Shown piece after piece: positions 24,450 through 32,021 of a stretch of DNA of 64,000 nucleotides. The position numbers and the translations under genes are program-made. The stretch is from positions 27,153 to 91,152 of IMG/VR virus record IMGVR_UViG_3300027851_000016, one strand, 5' to 3'. The notes beneath the pieces are model-generated. The model saw only the letters and a program-made list of their open reading frames with translations. It had not been told where the DNA came from and did no database searches. Origin of the DNA: a virus. The first letter of the stretch is position 1, and each line of letters starts with the position of its first letter.

Positions 24450-25667
24450 ATGGGAACCAGTAAGAGTACAGCACTCATCGAACAGCCGCTGTTCGAGGCT
24501 CTGCAGCTTGTCGAAGCGTCCGAGGAGGACCTGTACAAGCTGTTGACCATCCGTGGTACCGCCAGCAAGGGCGGGCACGTGAACCAGAACGGCAGGCTGT
24601 ACCCGACCTCGGTGTTGGCCAAGGTCGTGGAGAAGGCACAGAGTGACATCGCCAAGGGCAAGCTCTTGGGTGAGCTGGACCACCCGCCCGACAAGGGGAC
24701 GCTCAGCAGAGCGGCGGTCAAGTTCACGGCCCTCTGGATGGAGGGTGACGACATGCTCTTCGAGGGGCATGTCCTGCCGACACCCGATGGGGAGCGTCTC
24801 GCGATGCTTCTTCGTGCAGGGGTCGGAGTCGGGATTTCCACGCGCGGCTACGGGTCGTTGCGGCCTGTGGACTATCCTGATGGTACAGTGTATGAAGTAC
24901 AGCCCGACTACGAGATGAAGGGCATCGACTGTGTACTTGAGCAGTCGAACGAGTTCGGTACCGTAGCGAGCTTCGAGCACATCGAAGGAGGTAGTGAGGA
25001 CATGGACCTGGACACCCTGAAGAAGGACCACCCCGAGCTTGTCGAAGCGCTCCGTAAGGAGATTGAGGACACGCTCAAGGAGTCCACGGAAGACCAGCAG
25101 AAGGAGTTCGAGCTGAAGGTCTCCCAGGCAATCGAGGAGAAGAAGGAAGAGTTCATGGCCGAGGCGAAGAGCCTTGTCATGGAGTCGGACGAGGTCAAGG
25201 GACCGAAGGCCATCATCGAGGCCATCATCGAGGCCCTGAAGCCCATGCTCCCCGAGGCCAAGTCGGTCGAGGAGCTTGACGCGGACCTGCGCAAGGAGAA
25301 CGAGGGCCTTGTGGCACAGGTCGAGTCGCTTCAGACCCAGAACCAGGCGCTCACCGAGGCTGCGGCAAAGGCTGAGGCTGAGGTAGAGCGTCAGGCCATC
25401 GCAGAAGCCGTCGCCGCCAAGGTGGACGAGCTTGTCGAGGGTCATCGCTTCGCGGACAAGCTCCGCACCCGCCTTGTTGACTGCACGTCGGTCGAGGCGG
25501 TCGAAGAGGCGTTCAAGCGCGAGGCAGAGTTCATCGCTTCGCTGGTCGAGGACACCAAGCCGCCTGCGGGCGAGGGCACGGTTCTCGATGAGGACGAGGA
25601 CGGACAGAACAAGGGCAAGGCACTGACCGAGGCCGAGCAGCGCCAGCGGGCGCTCGCAGGCATCTAG
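24450..25667 (+). CDS. Prohead protease (T4 gp21-like) fused to scaffold domain
   Basis: The 405-residue protein has an N-terminal protease region: GGHVNQNGRLYPTSVLAKVV, LLGELDHPPDKGTLSRAAVK (with the conserved His of the U9/gp21 protease class), then GVGVGISTRGYGSLRPVDYP where a Ser-Thr-Arg-Gly turn supplies the nucleophile. From about residue 185 the sequence becomes a highly charged helical scaffold (LVEALRKEIEDTLKESTEDQ ... AEAEVERQAIAEAVAAKVDE). In gp21-type systems the protease digests the scaffold and trims the capsid protein after (L/I)-x-E. A strong internal start at 25002 probably makes the scaffold separately. Confidence 0.85.
   Translation: MGTSKSTALIEQPLFEALQLVEASEEDLYKLLTIRGTASKGGHVNQNGRLYPTSVLAKVVEKAQSDIAKGKLLGELDHPPDKGTLSRAAVKFTALWMEGDDMLFEGHVLPTPDGERLAMLLRAGVGVGISTRGYGSLRPVDYPDGTVYEVQPDYEMKGIDCVLEQSNEFGTVASFEHIEGGSEDMDLDTLKKDHPELVEALRKEIEDTLKESTEDQQKEFELKVSQAIEEKKEEFMAEAKSLVMESDEVKGPKAIIEAIIEALKPMLPEAKSVEELDADLRKENEGLVAQVESLQTQNQALTEAAAKAEAEVERQAIAEAVAAKVDELVEGHRFADKLRTRLVDCTSVEAVEEAFKREAEFIASLVEDTKPPAGEGTVLDEDEDGQNKGKALTEAEQRQRALAGI
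25002..25667 (+). CDS. Putative nested scaffold protein from an internal start
   Basis: ATG 25002 is in frame with the protease gene and is preceded by GAAGGAGGTAGTGAGGAC, one of the strongest ribosome sites in the window although it lies inside a gene. Translation from here gives a 221-residue acidic coiled-coil protein (MDLDTLKKDHPELVEALRKE onward) without the protease domain, the same layout as lambda C/Nu3 and related nested scaffold genes. The scaffold would outnumber the protease-scaffold fusion and template the prohead. Confidence 0.6.
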   Translation: MDLDTLKKDHPELVEALRKEIEDTLKESTEDQQKEFELKVSQAIEEKKEEFMAEAKSLVMESDEVKGPKAIIEAIIEALKPMLPEAKSVEELDADLRKENEGLVAQVESLQTQNQALTEAAAKAEAEVERQAIAEAVAAKVDELVEGHRFADKLRTRLVDCTSVEAVEEAFKREAEFIASLVEDTKPPAGEGTVLDEDEDGQNKGKALTEAEQRQRALAGI

Positions 25668-25690
25668 TCCCTGAAGGAGGGAAGCAGCAA

Positions 25691-27034
25691 ATGGACCTCA
25701 GAGAGATGATGACCAAGCAGGAGCCGTCCTTCCTGGTCGAGGACAAGCAGCGGCGTGGCCGTTGGGCGAACCTGACCGAGGGTCTGGACGACTACAAGCG
25801 GCTTCAGCTGGAGACCATGTTCGAGAACGCTGCTCGTCAGGTCCTGTCGGAGGCATCCGATACGTCCGACGTGCAGGCGTTCACGACCTTCGGATTCCCG
25901 CTCATCCGCCGTGTGTTCCCGAACCTCATCGCCCAGGAGCTGGTCTCGGTTCAGCCAATGACCATGCCGACGGCGCTGGTGTTCTTCCTCGACTTCGTCT
26001 ATGGCACCACGATTCGTGGTACCTCGGCGGGGACGAGCATCGCGGACTCGATTCAGGCGGGCACGTACAACCCGTTCTACGCTGGCGGTCTCGTCCGTGG
26101 CGTGTACGTCGGTACTGGCGATGGCAACGATGTCACGTTCAACCTGCCGACTGGCACGTACCCCATCGCGGCGAACAGCCAGACCATCTATGTTGATGGT
26201 GTGGCCAAGGTCGAGACGACCGACTACAGCATCAACGACACGACTGGTGCCATCGACTTCACCGCTGGCGGCGCGCCTGCTGCTGGTGCGGTCATCACCG
26301 CCGACGCATCGCTCACGACTCCGACCGAGGGTGGGGACAACATCCCCGAGCTGGACTTCACCATGACCTCCGAGTCGGTCACCGCTGAGACCAAGAAGCT
26401 CAAGGCCAAGTGGACCCTGGAGTCGCAGCAGGACCTGCTCGCGTACCACGGTGTCAACGCCGAGACCGAGCTTCTCGCTGTGCTCGCTGACGAGATTCGT
26501 CGCGAGATTGACCGTCAGATTGTGAACGACCTGTTCACCATCGCGTCGGCTGGCAACGTGAACTGGTCGAAGACCATTCCCGCTGGCTACGACGGTTCGC
26601 AGCGCGAGTGGGACATGAGCATCTTCGAGGCGCTCATCGACGCGAACACGCTCATCTACAAGCGTCGGTTCCGCAACGCGACCTTCTGCGTGGCTGACCC
26701 TGACGTGTGTGCTCGCTTCGAGAAGCTCGATGGTTTCGTGGAAGTTCCGCGTGACTGGTCGGGCAATGCGGGCCAGGGCATCGAGAAGTTCGGTGTCATC
26801 AAGAACCGCTTCACGGTGTACAAGGACCCGATGGCCCCTGCGAACAAGATTCTCATGGGTCACAAGGGTGCGTCCATGTTCGAGACGGGCTATGTCTACG
26901 CCCCGTACGTCCCGCTGTACACGACTCCCGTGTTCATGGACCCGAACGACATGACCCCGCGCCGCTCGGTCATGAGCCGCTACGCACGCAAGCCGCTCAT
27001 CACCGACATGTACTCGACCATCACCCTGACCTAG
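25691..27034 (+). CDS. Major capsid protein, T4 gp23-like HK97 fold
   Basis: This 447-residue protein starts 23 bp after the protease with GAAGGAGGGAAGCAGCAA upstream. It shows the gp23-type segments FPLIRRVFPNLIAQELVSVQ followed by PMTMPTALVFFLDFVYGT, and later ELLAVLADEIRREIDRQIVN and KNRFTVYKDPMAPANKILMG, which are the conserved core of this capsid family. A beta-rich insert (about residues 135-220, VYVGTGDGNDVTFNLPTGTY onward) looks like a surface domain. Residues 52-54 (LSE) form a (L/I)-x-E site at the expected propeptide boundary for the gp21-like protease. Codon use is the most regular of the window, as expected for high expression. Confidence 0.94.
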   Translation: MDLREMMTKQEPSFLVEDKQRRGRWANLTEGLDDYKRLQLETMFENAARQVLSEASDTSDVQAFTTFGFPLIRRVFPNLIAQELVSVQPMTMPTALVFFLDFVYGTTIRGTSAGTSIADSIQAGTYNPFYAGGLVRGVYVGTGDGNDVTFNLPTGTYPIAANSQTIYVDGVAKVETTDYSINDTTGAIDFTAGGAPAAGAVITADASLTTPTEGGDNIPELDFTMTSESVTAETKKLKAKWTLESQQDLLAYHGVNAETELLAVLADEIRREIDRQIVNDLFTIASAGNVNWSKTIPAGYDGSQREWDMSIFEALIDANTLIYKRRFRNATFCVADPDVCARFEKLDGFVEVPRDWSGNAGQGIEKFGVIKNRFTVYKDPMAPANKILMGHKGASMFETGYVYAPYVPLYTTPVFMDPNDMTPRRSVMSRYARKPLITDMYSTITLT

Positions 27035-27132
27035 AGCCAGGGCAAGTAAGACCAGCACCCGTTTGTAGTAGTCGGGGGCGGATTGCAGCGTGAAGGGTGC
27101 CACGCCGAGTCCGCTCCAAGAGAGGAGTCCAG

Positions 27133-27567
27133 ATGGGACGGTTCTACCGTGATAAGGTCGTTGCTGCGGATGTAGAGTTGGGCGACCGTTCAGCAGGTAC
27201 GCGTGTACCAGCAACGAAGGTCGTTCGAGCGACCCTCGCAGAACTGAACGCTGGGAAGGTCATCGTTCCTGGTGTGGCTGGCAGGCAGATTGTCGTGACC
27301 GATGCCAAGATGCGTGCCATTGGTGGCGCGCTTGGTGCCGTCACGCTCATCCGCCTTGTCGAGTCCACGTCGAGCGGTGTCGTGCTCTCGAACACGCAGG
27401 CGACTGCTACGCAGGACACGTGGCTGAACGCGAACACTGCCAACGCGGTCTCGACCAAGATGGCTGTCGCGCTCACCGCTGGTGAGGGCGTGAAGCTGGA
27501 CAAGACGGGCAACGCGGGTACCGTCGCCACGCACATCGACGTGGTTGTGACGTACTACCTGGCGTAG
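27133..27567 (+). CDS. Probable capsid decoration or head protein, 144 aa
   Basis: ATG 27133 is preceded by AAGAGAGGAGTCCAG. The protein is beta-rich and Thr/Val-rich: GRFYRDKVVAADVELGDRSA, GVAGRQIVVTDAKMRAIGGA, LGAVTLIRLVESTSSGVVLS and a final VATHIDVVVTYYLA. Small beta proteins directly downstream of the capsid gene are commonly decoration or cement proteins. No clear hairpin separates it from the capsid gene in the 98-bp gap. Assignment is positional. Confidence 0.6.
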   Translation: MGRFYRDKVVAADVELGDRSAGTRVPATKVVRATLAELNAGKVIVPGVAGRQIVVTDAKMRAIGGALGAVTLIRLVESTSSGVVLSNTQATATQDTWLNANTANAVSTKMAVALTAGEGVKLDKTGNAGTVATHIDVVVTYYLA

Positions 27568-27611
27568 TCATGAAGGCAGTGAACAGTACACAGACTGGGA
27601 GGTAGAGAAGC

Positions 27612-27776
27612 ATGGCTGGTGAAGTTCGGTACAAGAACAAGTCCGACGTACTGCAGGTGCTCTACGATGAGCGTGGCACGAAGCGCGAGGTCATCCCTGG
27701 TGGGACCATCAAGCTGACCAAGGCGCACGCCTCGCGGTTCAGGTTCCTGGTGCCTGTGGTGCAGGAGAAGTCCTAG
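27612..27776 (+). CDS. Small hypothetical protein, 54 aa
   Basis: ATG 27612 follows GGGAGGTAGAGAAGC. The product is a small basic alpha/beta protein (GEVRYKNKSDVLQVLYDERG, VIPGGTIKLTKAHASRFRFL) resembling the small beta proteins found between capsid and connector genes. No function is assigned. Confidence 0.6.
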   Translation: MAGEVRYKNKSDVLQVLYDERGTKREVIPGGTIKLTKAHASRFRFLVPVVQEKS

Positions 27777-27797
27777 TCGGGACTGGAGGTGTGAACG

Positions 27798-28493
27798 ATG
27801 GCGGACCCCACTGAGGCTGATGTTCGAGCTACTCTGAGGAACAAGCTGGTGGTGCTGCTCGGCAGCAATGGGACTGGTGTGACGACCACGCTGCTGGACT
27901 CAGCCATCGACACAGCACTGGACGACATGTCACGCCTGAAGCCGAAGGTGTCCTACGTAGTCATGGACATGGTGGCTGGTCAGGCGGTGTACACGGTCCC
28001 CACTGGAACGTACAAGGTGCTCGACGTTGTGTTCCCTGACCTTGGTGGACTCGCGGAGTCGGAGCTGGCCTACATCCAGTCGTACTCGCCTGGTGCGACC
28101 GCCCCGATGAATCACTCGTTGGCCATCATCGAGGCGCAGATGTGGGAGCAGTTCCAGAACCTGTACGGATTCGACTGGGAGTACAACGCGGACGCTGGTA
28201 CTGTCACCGTCATGCCGACACCGACCACGTCTGGCAAGATGGCTCTGAAGGTATCTGTACTGCGCACCCTGCTAGACCTGCCCGTTAGCATGAGCAAGGC
28301 TGCTGAAAGTCTTGCTCTTGCTGCGGTGCTCTCCGACATGACTGCCTCAGTAGGCGGAGGTATAACGTCCGTGCCAATCGGCATCGGCAGTGTGTCGTTC
28401 GACCCGTCACGTCTTGTGGTACAAGCCGAGCGCCTGCGTAAGGAAGCGTATTCGAAGCTCGGGTTGGGTGGCGGGCAGGTGATAGTAGGATGA
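27798..28493 (+). CDS. Head-tail connector / adaptor-like protein
   Basis: The 231-residue protein begins with a helical segment (LDSAIDTALDDMSRLKPKVS) followed by a YVVMDMVAGQAVYTVPTGTY strand block and VLDVVFPDLGG, a pattern of phage neck proteins that sit below the portal, then a C-terminal helical part (LSMSKAAESLALAAVLSDM-like, ending EAYSKLGLGGGQVIVG). Order after the capsid gene and before the tail-completion genes supports a connector role. Confidence 0.6.
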   Translation: MADPTEADVRATLRNKLVVLLGSNGTGVTTTLLDSAIDTALDDMSRLKPKVSYVVMDMVAGQAVYTVPTGTYKVLDVVFPDLGGLAESELAYIQSYSPGATAPMNHSLAIIEAQMWEQFQNLYGFDWEYNADAGTVTVMPTPTTSGKMALKVSVLRTLLDLPVSMSKAAESLALAAVLSDMTASVGGGITSVPIGIGSVSFDPSRLVVQAERLRKEAYSKLGLGGGQVIVG

Positions 28494-28747
28494 GTGATGA
28501 AGGTATCTTCAGTGGTCCGCTTCCGAAGGGCATGCAACTACCCGTCCCCGAGGTGGATGTGTTCGACCAAGCCGCTGAATCGGTGCTGTCGAGTTCCGAT
28601 GTCAACTACGCGAAGTTGATTCGTGACGCACTTGGCTCCGTCACTGAGGTAGACCTGGTGGTCAGCGGTCTCGGCACGAGTGAGGCTCTTGGTGCGCACC
28701 CTGTTGTGCAGCTTGAAGTCATCGTCATGCCGAGGGCCGAATCGTGA
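28490..28747 (+). CDS. Small neck-region protein, 85 aa
   Basis: ATG 28490 overlaps the connector stop by 4 bp. The product has an acidic, helical centre (VDVFDQAAESVLSSSDVNYA) and a beta C-terminus (VDLVVSGLGTSEALGAHPVV, LEVIVMPRAES). It overlaps the next gene by 4 bp. Probably a head-tail joining accessory; not recognised by family. Confidence 0.6.
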   Translation: MSDEGIFSGPLPKGMQLPVPEVDVFDQAAESVLSSSDVNYAKLIRDALGSVTEVDLVVSGLGTSEALGAHPVVQLEVIVMPRAES

Positions 28748-29130
28748 GCATCAGTCAGAAGCAGAAGTATGCGGTAGACGTAGCCATCGCAGCCAATCCG
28801 ACGGTTGTCGAGATTGTGCGCACGGAGTACCGAGAGGCTGATGGTGCGCGTGCGAAGACGGTGACCAGCATCCCGCCGCAGACGTTCCTGCTGTTCCCAG
28901 CATCTGCTAGCTCCTCGCGTGTAGGTTCTGGCGACAATGCGTCTCCGAAGGGTGATGTGTCTGCCTGGGGAGCACTTGCACCGAGTACCGCGAACGTCAT
29001 GTGGGGTGCATTCGTCACAGATGTGCTCACGGCTGCTGGTCTTGGTTCATTCGAGGTCGTCAGTGGAAGACCGCTGATGGTCGGCACAGACATCAACGGG
29101 TATCAGCTCGTCCTGAAGAGGGTGGGCTGA
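28744..29130 (+). CDS. Head-tail joining protein candidate, 128 aa
   Basis: GTG 28744 is coupled to the previous gene. The sequence includes VVEIVRTEYREADGARAKTV, IPPQTFLLFPASASSSRVGS and, near the C-terminus, SFEVVSGRPLMVGTDINGYQ, a beta-barrel-like pattern similar to stopper proteins of siphoviruses. Its place between connector and HK97 gp10-like genes is the normal stopper position. Assignment is positional. Confidence 0.55.
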   Translation: MSISQKQKYAVDVAIAANPTVVEIVRTEYREADGARAKTVTSIPPQTFLLFPASASSSRVGSGDNASPKGDVSAWGALAPSTANVMWGAFVTDVLTAAGLGSFEVVSGRPLMVGTDINGYQLVLKRVG

Positions 29131-29477
29131 TGTCTGGTCTGCACGGGACACAGCAGGTACTGGCAGCGCTTGAGCGCTGGCACGTCGGGCGCGTCGCCAA
29201 GGCTTCGGCTGTGTGTAAGACAGTCATCGAGCCGATGATTGAGAAGAGGGCCAAGGCGAATGCACCTTGGACGGACAGGACGGGGGATGCGCGGCGGCTG
29301 TTGCACGCTGAGACCCTCGTATCCGCATCTGAAGTGGTCGTTCGTCTGCACCACGGTGTGTACTACGGCCTGTTCCTTGAGGTCAGTCACGCTGGTAGGT
29401 TCGCGATTCTCAAGCCGACCCTGGATGACAGTCGTTCGGACATCATGAATGCCCTGCGTGTCGGGCTGAGAAGCTAG
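29130..29477 (+). CDS. HK97 gp10-like / tail completion protein
   Basis: ATG 29130 overlaps the previous stop (TGATG). The 115-residue protein starts with a helix, then has IEPMIEKRAKANAPWTDRTG, where APW-DRTG followed by AR-L is the recurrent motif of HK97 gp10-like head-tail proteins, then VVVRLHHGVYYGLFLEVSHA and GRFAILKPTLD. The matching motif W-x-x-x-T-G-x-A/R-x-x-L and Y-x-x-x-L-E-x are well known in this family. Confidence 0.85.
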   Translation: MSGLHGTQQVLAALERWHVGRVAKASAVCKTVIEPMIEKRAKANAPWTDRTGDARRLLHAETLVSASEVVVRLHHGVYYGLFLEVSHAGRFAILKPTLDDSRSDIMNALRVGLRS

Positions 29478-29487
29478 GTGGTAGCCG

Positions 29488-29871
29488 ATGCGTTCTGCGA
29501 TTCGACAGCGTCTGCTGAACAGGCTGACCGAGGTTGGGACTCGTGTATACGAGCCACACATGGGTGGGCCGAGTGTCCAGAAGCCCTTCGCTATCGTCAA
29601 GATGGGCGGAGAGACCAAGAGTAGCAGCATGAAGTATGGCTACGACCTGCCCGTCGAGGTCTGGGTGTACACGGACATCACGAGCCATGGCGTAGGTGAT
29701 GCCCTCGTCAGCGAGGTCGTGAACGCGCTGGGTGGTATCGAGTTGACGAGCAGTCTGGGACAGAAGTTCACGCTGCGGTATGCTGGTAGCAGTGGTGACT
29801 TCGAAGACGAGGACTGGGAAGCGCTTACACGCAGAATCGACTTCACCACGGCACGAGTCAGGGAGGGTTAG
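29488..29871 (+). CDS. Tail terminator-like protein
   Basis: The 127-residue protein (RSAIRQRLLNRLTEVGTRVY, VQKPFAIVKMGGETKSSSMK, DLPVEVWVYTDITSHGVGDA, CT RRIDFTTARVREG) follows the DUF3168/tail-terminator layout: N-terminal helix, central beta strands including P-[FY]-x-x-[VI], and a VEVWVY strand. It would cap the growing tail tube at the right length. Preceded by GAAGCTAGGTGGTAGCCG. Confidence 0.75.
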   Translation: MRSAIRQRLLNRLTEVGTRVYEPHMGGPSVQKPFAIVKMGGETKSSSMKYGYDLPVEVWVYTDITSHGVGDALVSEVVNALGGIELTSSLGQKFTLRYAGSSGDFEDEDWEALTRRIDFTTARVREG

Positions 29872-29874
29872 AGC

Positions 29875-30129
29875 ATGAAGGCTCAGAAGAATCGAATCGT
29901 GCGGTACGAGGGTGCTGAGTACCGCTTCAAGGCAGGAAAGACAGTACCTGACGACTTCCCGAAGGAAGTCATGGCTGTTGCAGCGCGTGAGGGTGTCATA
30001 GAGCCGAAGAAGCTGACTCGTGCACCCAAGCAGGGCAAGTCCGTGGAGGTCGATAAGACCCCTGCGGTGAAGGACAGCAAGACCTCGGACGAGTCCGTGT
30101 CCGATGAGACCTCTGGAGAGGAGGAGTAG
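29875..30129 (+). CDS. Small charged protein, 84 aa
   Basis: ATG 29875, preceded by GAGGGTTAGAGC, encodes a protein with an N-terminal folded part (RIVRYEGAEYRFKAGKTVPD) and a disordered acidic tail rich in Ser, Lys, Asp and Glu (SKTSDESVSDETSGEEE). It precedes the tail-tube gene by 2 bp. No family; similar small proteins are common at this position. Confidence 0.6.
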   Translation: MKAQKNRIVRYEGAEYRFKAGKTVPDDFPKEVMAVAAREGVIEPKKLTRAPKQGKSVEVDKTPAVKDSKTSDESVSDETSGEEE

Positions 30130-30131
30130 TC

Positions 30132-30953
30132 ATGGCAAGTCAGACCAAGAAGGGCTATCTGCGTGGATGCCGGGGTATCCTCATCACTGAGTTGAACGCA
30201 GATGGCAGCATGCCTGCGTCCCCGACCAAGCTGTGGGTGGACACGGCGCAAGAAGCGTCCATCGAGGCCGAAGTCGTTGAGGGCGAAACCAGTGACCTGC
30301 GCGGCGGGGACCACCTGCTCGTCCAGGTGACGGAGAACGATGTCACCGTGGGTGTGAACGTGGACTTCACCGACGCGAAGTTCGACGCGGCGTTGCTGGA
30401 GATGATTCTCGGTGGTTCCCTGGTGCTCGATGGCGCTGAAATCATCGGGTGGGAGGCTCCGCTGGTCGCTGACCAGACAGCTGCTATCCCGTTCCAGGCC
30501 GAACTGTATGTGCAGTCGTTCAACTCCGAGGGTGGTCGGGAAGCGTACCTGAAGTACAAGTTCCCGTACTGCGTCGGACGTATGAACGGTATCGAGCACA
30601 GCGACCAGGACTGGGGGACACCTGAGTTCTCGCTGAAGGCGCGTGAGAATCCGTCCACTGGTGCGGCTTCGTACCGCCGTGAGTTCGTCACGGGTCTGCC
30701 GCCGAGCATCACGCTGGTCAAGGCTGGTGGTACGTTCACGCTGGCAACGTCGCCCACGGGTATCGTTTCCGCTGGCTCGACTGTCACCGTGCTCATCGAC
30801 AACCTGGAGAATGGCGGAGCGTTCACGTCCATCGCAGTCGAGGACGCTGCTGGTACGCCAGTCTCGACCACTACAGTCACGCTTGGCGAAGAGTACACGT
30901 TCGTCATGCCCGCGACCGATGCGACCGTCACGGTCACCATCACCGTCACGTAG
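30132..30953 (+). CDS. Major tail (tube) protein with C-terminal Ig-like domain
   Basis: The 273-residue protein has a tail-tube core (GILITELNADGSMPASPTKL, ASIEAEVVEGETSDLRGGDH, VGVNVDFTDAKFDAALLEMI, and ELYVQSFNSEGGREAYLKYK), followed by residues about 195-273 of a Ser/Thr/Val-rich immunoglobulin-like domain (TFTLATSPTGIVSAGSTVTV ... DATVTVTITVT). C-terminal Ig domains on tube proteins are a known variable decoration of siphovirus tails. Location between the terminator and chaperone genes fits the tube. Confidence 0.75.
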   Translation: MASQTKKGYLRGCRGILITELNADGSMPASPTKLWVDTAQEASIEAEVVEGETSDLRGGDHLLVQVTENDVTVGVNVDFTDAKFDAALLEMILGGSLVLDGAEIIGWEAPLVADQTAAIPFQAELYVQSFNSEGGREAYLKYKFPYCVGRMNGIEHSDQDWGTPEFSLKARENPSTGAASYRREFVTGLPPSITLVKAGGTFTLATSPTGIVSAGSTVTVLIDNLENGGAFTSIAVEDAAGTPVSTTTVTLGEEYTFVMPATDATVTVTITVT

Positions 30954-30998
30954 CACCAGGCTGGTTCCGTTCGCTGATAGGACATGTGAGGAGTTGCT

Positions 30999-31316
30999 AT
31001 GGCTCAGCTGATTCACTGCGACAACTGTGGAGTGACCTTCAGTCTGGAGGGTGTGCGGCTGGTCGAGGAACGCCTCGTTGCAAATAGGACAGGGACGTAC
31101 TTTGCCTGCCCCGTGTGTGGCCACAAGTACCCAGTCGGGAGTGTCACCGACAAGGGTGCCGAGTTGCGGACAAAGCTGCAGGAGACGCGCAGCAGGTTCG
31201 GCAAGGCCCGCCCAGGGGCAGGCAAGGTAGCCCTGCAGAAACAGTTCGACCGACTGCTGGTCGAGTACCAGCGCGAGGTCACAGGACCGTACACAGAAGG
31301 AGAGGTACTGCAATGA
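30999..31316 (+). CDS. Zinc-ribbon protein in the tail operon
   Basis: The 105-residue protein starts MAQLIHCDNCGVTFSLEGV and later has FACPVCGHKYPVGS, giving two CxxC knuckles of one zinc ribbon, then a Lys/Arg-rich helical tail (KLQETRSRFGKARPGAGKVA). It overlaps the chaperone gene by 4 bp. Zinc ribbons at this place are seen in several phage tail operons; a structural or assembly role is likely but not known. Confidence 0.7.
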   Translation: MAQLIHCDNCGVTFSLEGVRLVEERLVANRTGTYFACPVCGHKYPVGSVTDKGAELRTKLQETRSRFGKARPGAGKVALQKQFDRLLVEYQREVTGPYTEGEVLQ

Positions 31317-31825
31317 GTGACGAGCACACGCTGACACCTGTCGGCGGTTACCAGCCTGCTGGCGACCCGCTGCCAGTCAATCCCCCGCAGGGCAAGAAGA
31401 TGCCCGCTGAGGTAATCAGCGTCGCAGAGCTTCAGGAGAGGGCTGCGGGTACGCCCATCGAGATTCCCGACTGGTTGCCACACAAGACCATCTGGGTGCG
31501 TGTGCGACCCATCGACATGACCCCGCACATGCTCAAGCTGAATGCCCTGCCCAACACGCTGAAGGCAGCGGCAACTGAGGTGTTCCATGGCGAGGCCAGT
31601 GATTCGAAGACCGCTGCGAAGAGGGCACTGGAGGAGACTGGCAGTGACAACATCGAGCTGATGCTTCCGATTCTTGATGGCATCGCTGCGGATGTACTGG
31701 TGCAGCCCTCGTACACGGAGATTCAGGCGCTGCTCCCACTCACCCTGAACCAGAAGATGGCCCTGTTCAAGTTTGCAATGGGGGGACTCGACAGCCTTGA
31801 GTCCTTTCGTTCGGGACTCGGATAG
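31313..31825 (+). CDS. Tail assembly chaperone (G-like)
   Basis: ATG 31313 follows GAAGGAGAGGTACTGCA. The 170-residue protein has an N-terminal Pro-rich part, IEIPDWLPHKTIWVRVRPID with TPHMLKLNALPNTLKAAATE, and a helical C-terminus ending LNQKMALFKFAMGGLDSLES. Position between the tail tube and the tape measure, and the overlapping downstream frame that begins exactly where a G6 run occurs, are the signatures of the G/GT chaperone pair that keeps the tape measure protein soluble during tail assembly. Confidence 0.8.
   Translation: MSDEHTLTPVGGYQPAGDPLPVNPPQGKKMPAEVISVAELQERAAGTPIEIPDWLPHKTIWVRVRPIDMTPHMLKLNALPNTLKAAATEVFHGEASDSKTAAKRALEETGSDNIELMLPILDGIAADVLVQPSYTEIQALLPLTLNQKMALFKFAMGGLDSLESFRSGLG
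31780..31786 (+). other. Candidate programmed frameshift site (GGGGGGA)
   Basis: The run of six G followed by A lies near the 3' end of the chaperone frame (zero-frame codons ATG GGG GGA). A -2 shift here joins the G-like frame to the frame of the 31827 gene, which is open through this point. A -2 shift on a G-run of this type is known for phage Mu and relatives; a -1 shift would enter a different frame. Confidence 0.5.
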
Positions 31826-31826
31826 G

Positions 31827-32006
31827 ATGACCGAACTGGTCGGGATTGCCCGCCTGTTCAATGTAAGACCTAGCTCGCTGATACACGGTCTGTCCTCGTG
31901 GGAAGCGTACTGCTTCGACACGGCAGCAGCCGTTTATGTGATAGAACTGGACAAGGGTAGCAAGCCGATAAGGAGCGCGGAAGACGCAAGCACCTGGCTA
32001 CTCTAG
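31827..32006 (+). CDS. Tail assembly chaperone, T-like extension
   Basis: ATG 31827 gives a 59-residue protein (MTELVGIARLFNVRPSSLIH, then GLSSWEAYCFDTAAAVYVIE), where S-x-W-E-A-Y-C-F-D-x-A is typical of the downstream half of siphovirus chaperone pairs. The frame is open upstream at least to 31773, overlapping the G-like gene, so it is probably expressed mainly as a G-T fusion made by -2 frameshifting at 31780-31786. Independent initiation at 31827 remains possible: GGATAGG precedes it. Confidence 0.65.
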   Translation: MTELVGIARLFNVRPSSLIHGLSSWEAYCFDTAAAVYVIELDKGSKPIRSAEDASTWLL

Positions 32007-32021
32007 GAGAGGAGGCACGGC

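Noticed and set aside
27035-27132. Terminator after the capsid gene
   Set aside because: Only a 6-bp GCACCC/GGGTGC pairing with a loop of more than 30 bases is possible, and no T-run follows.
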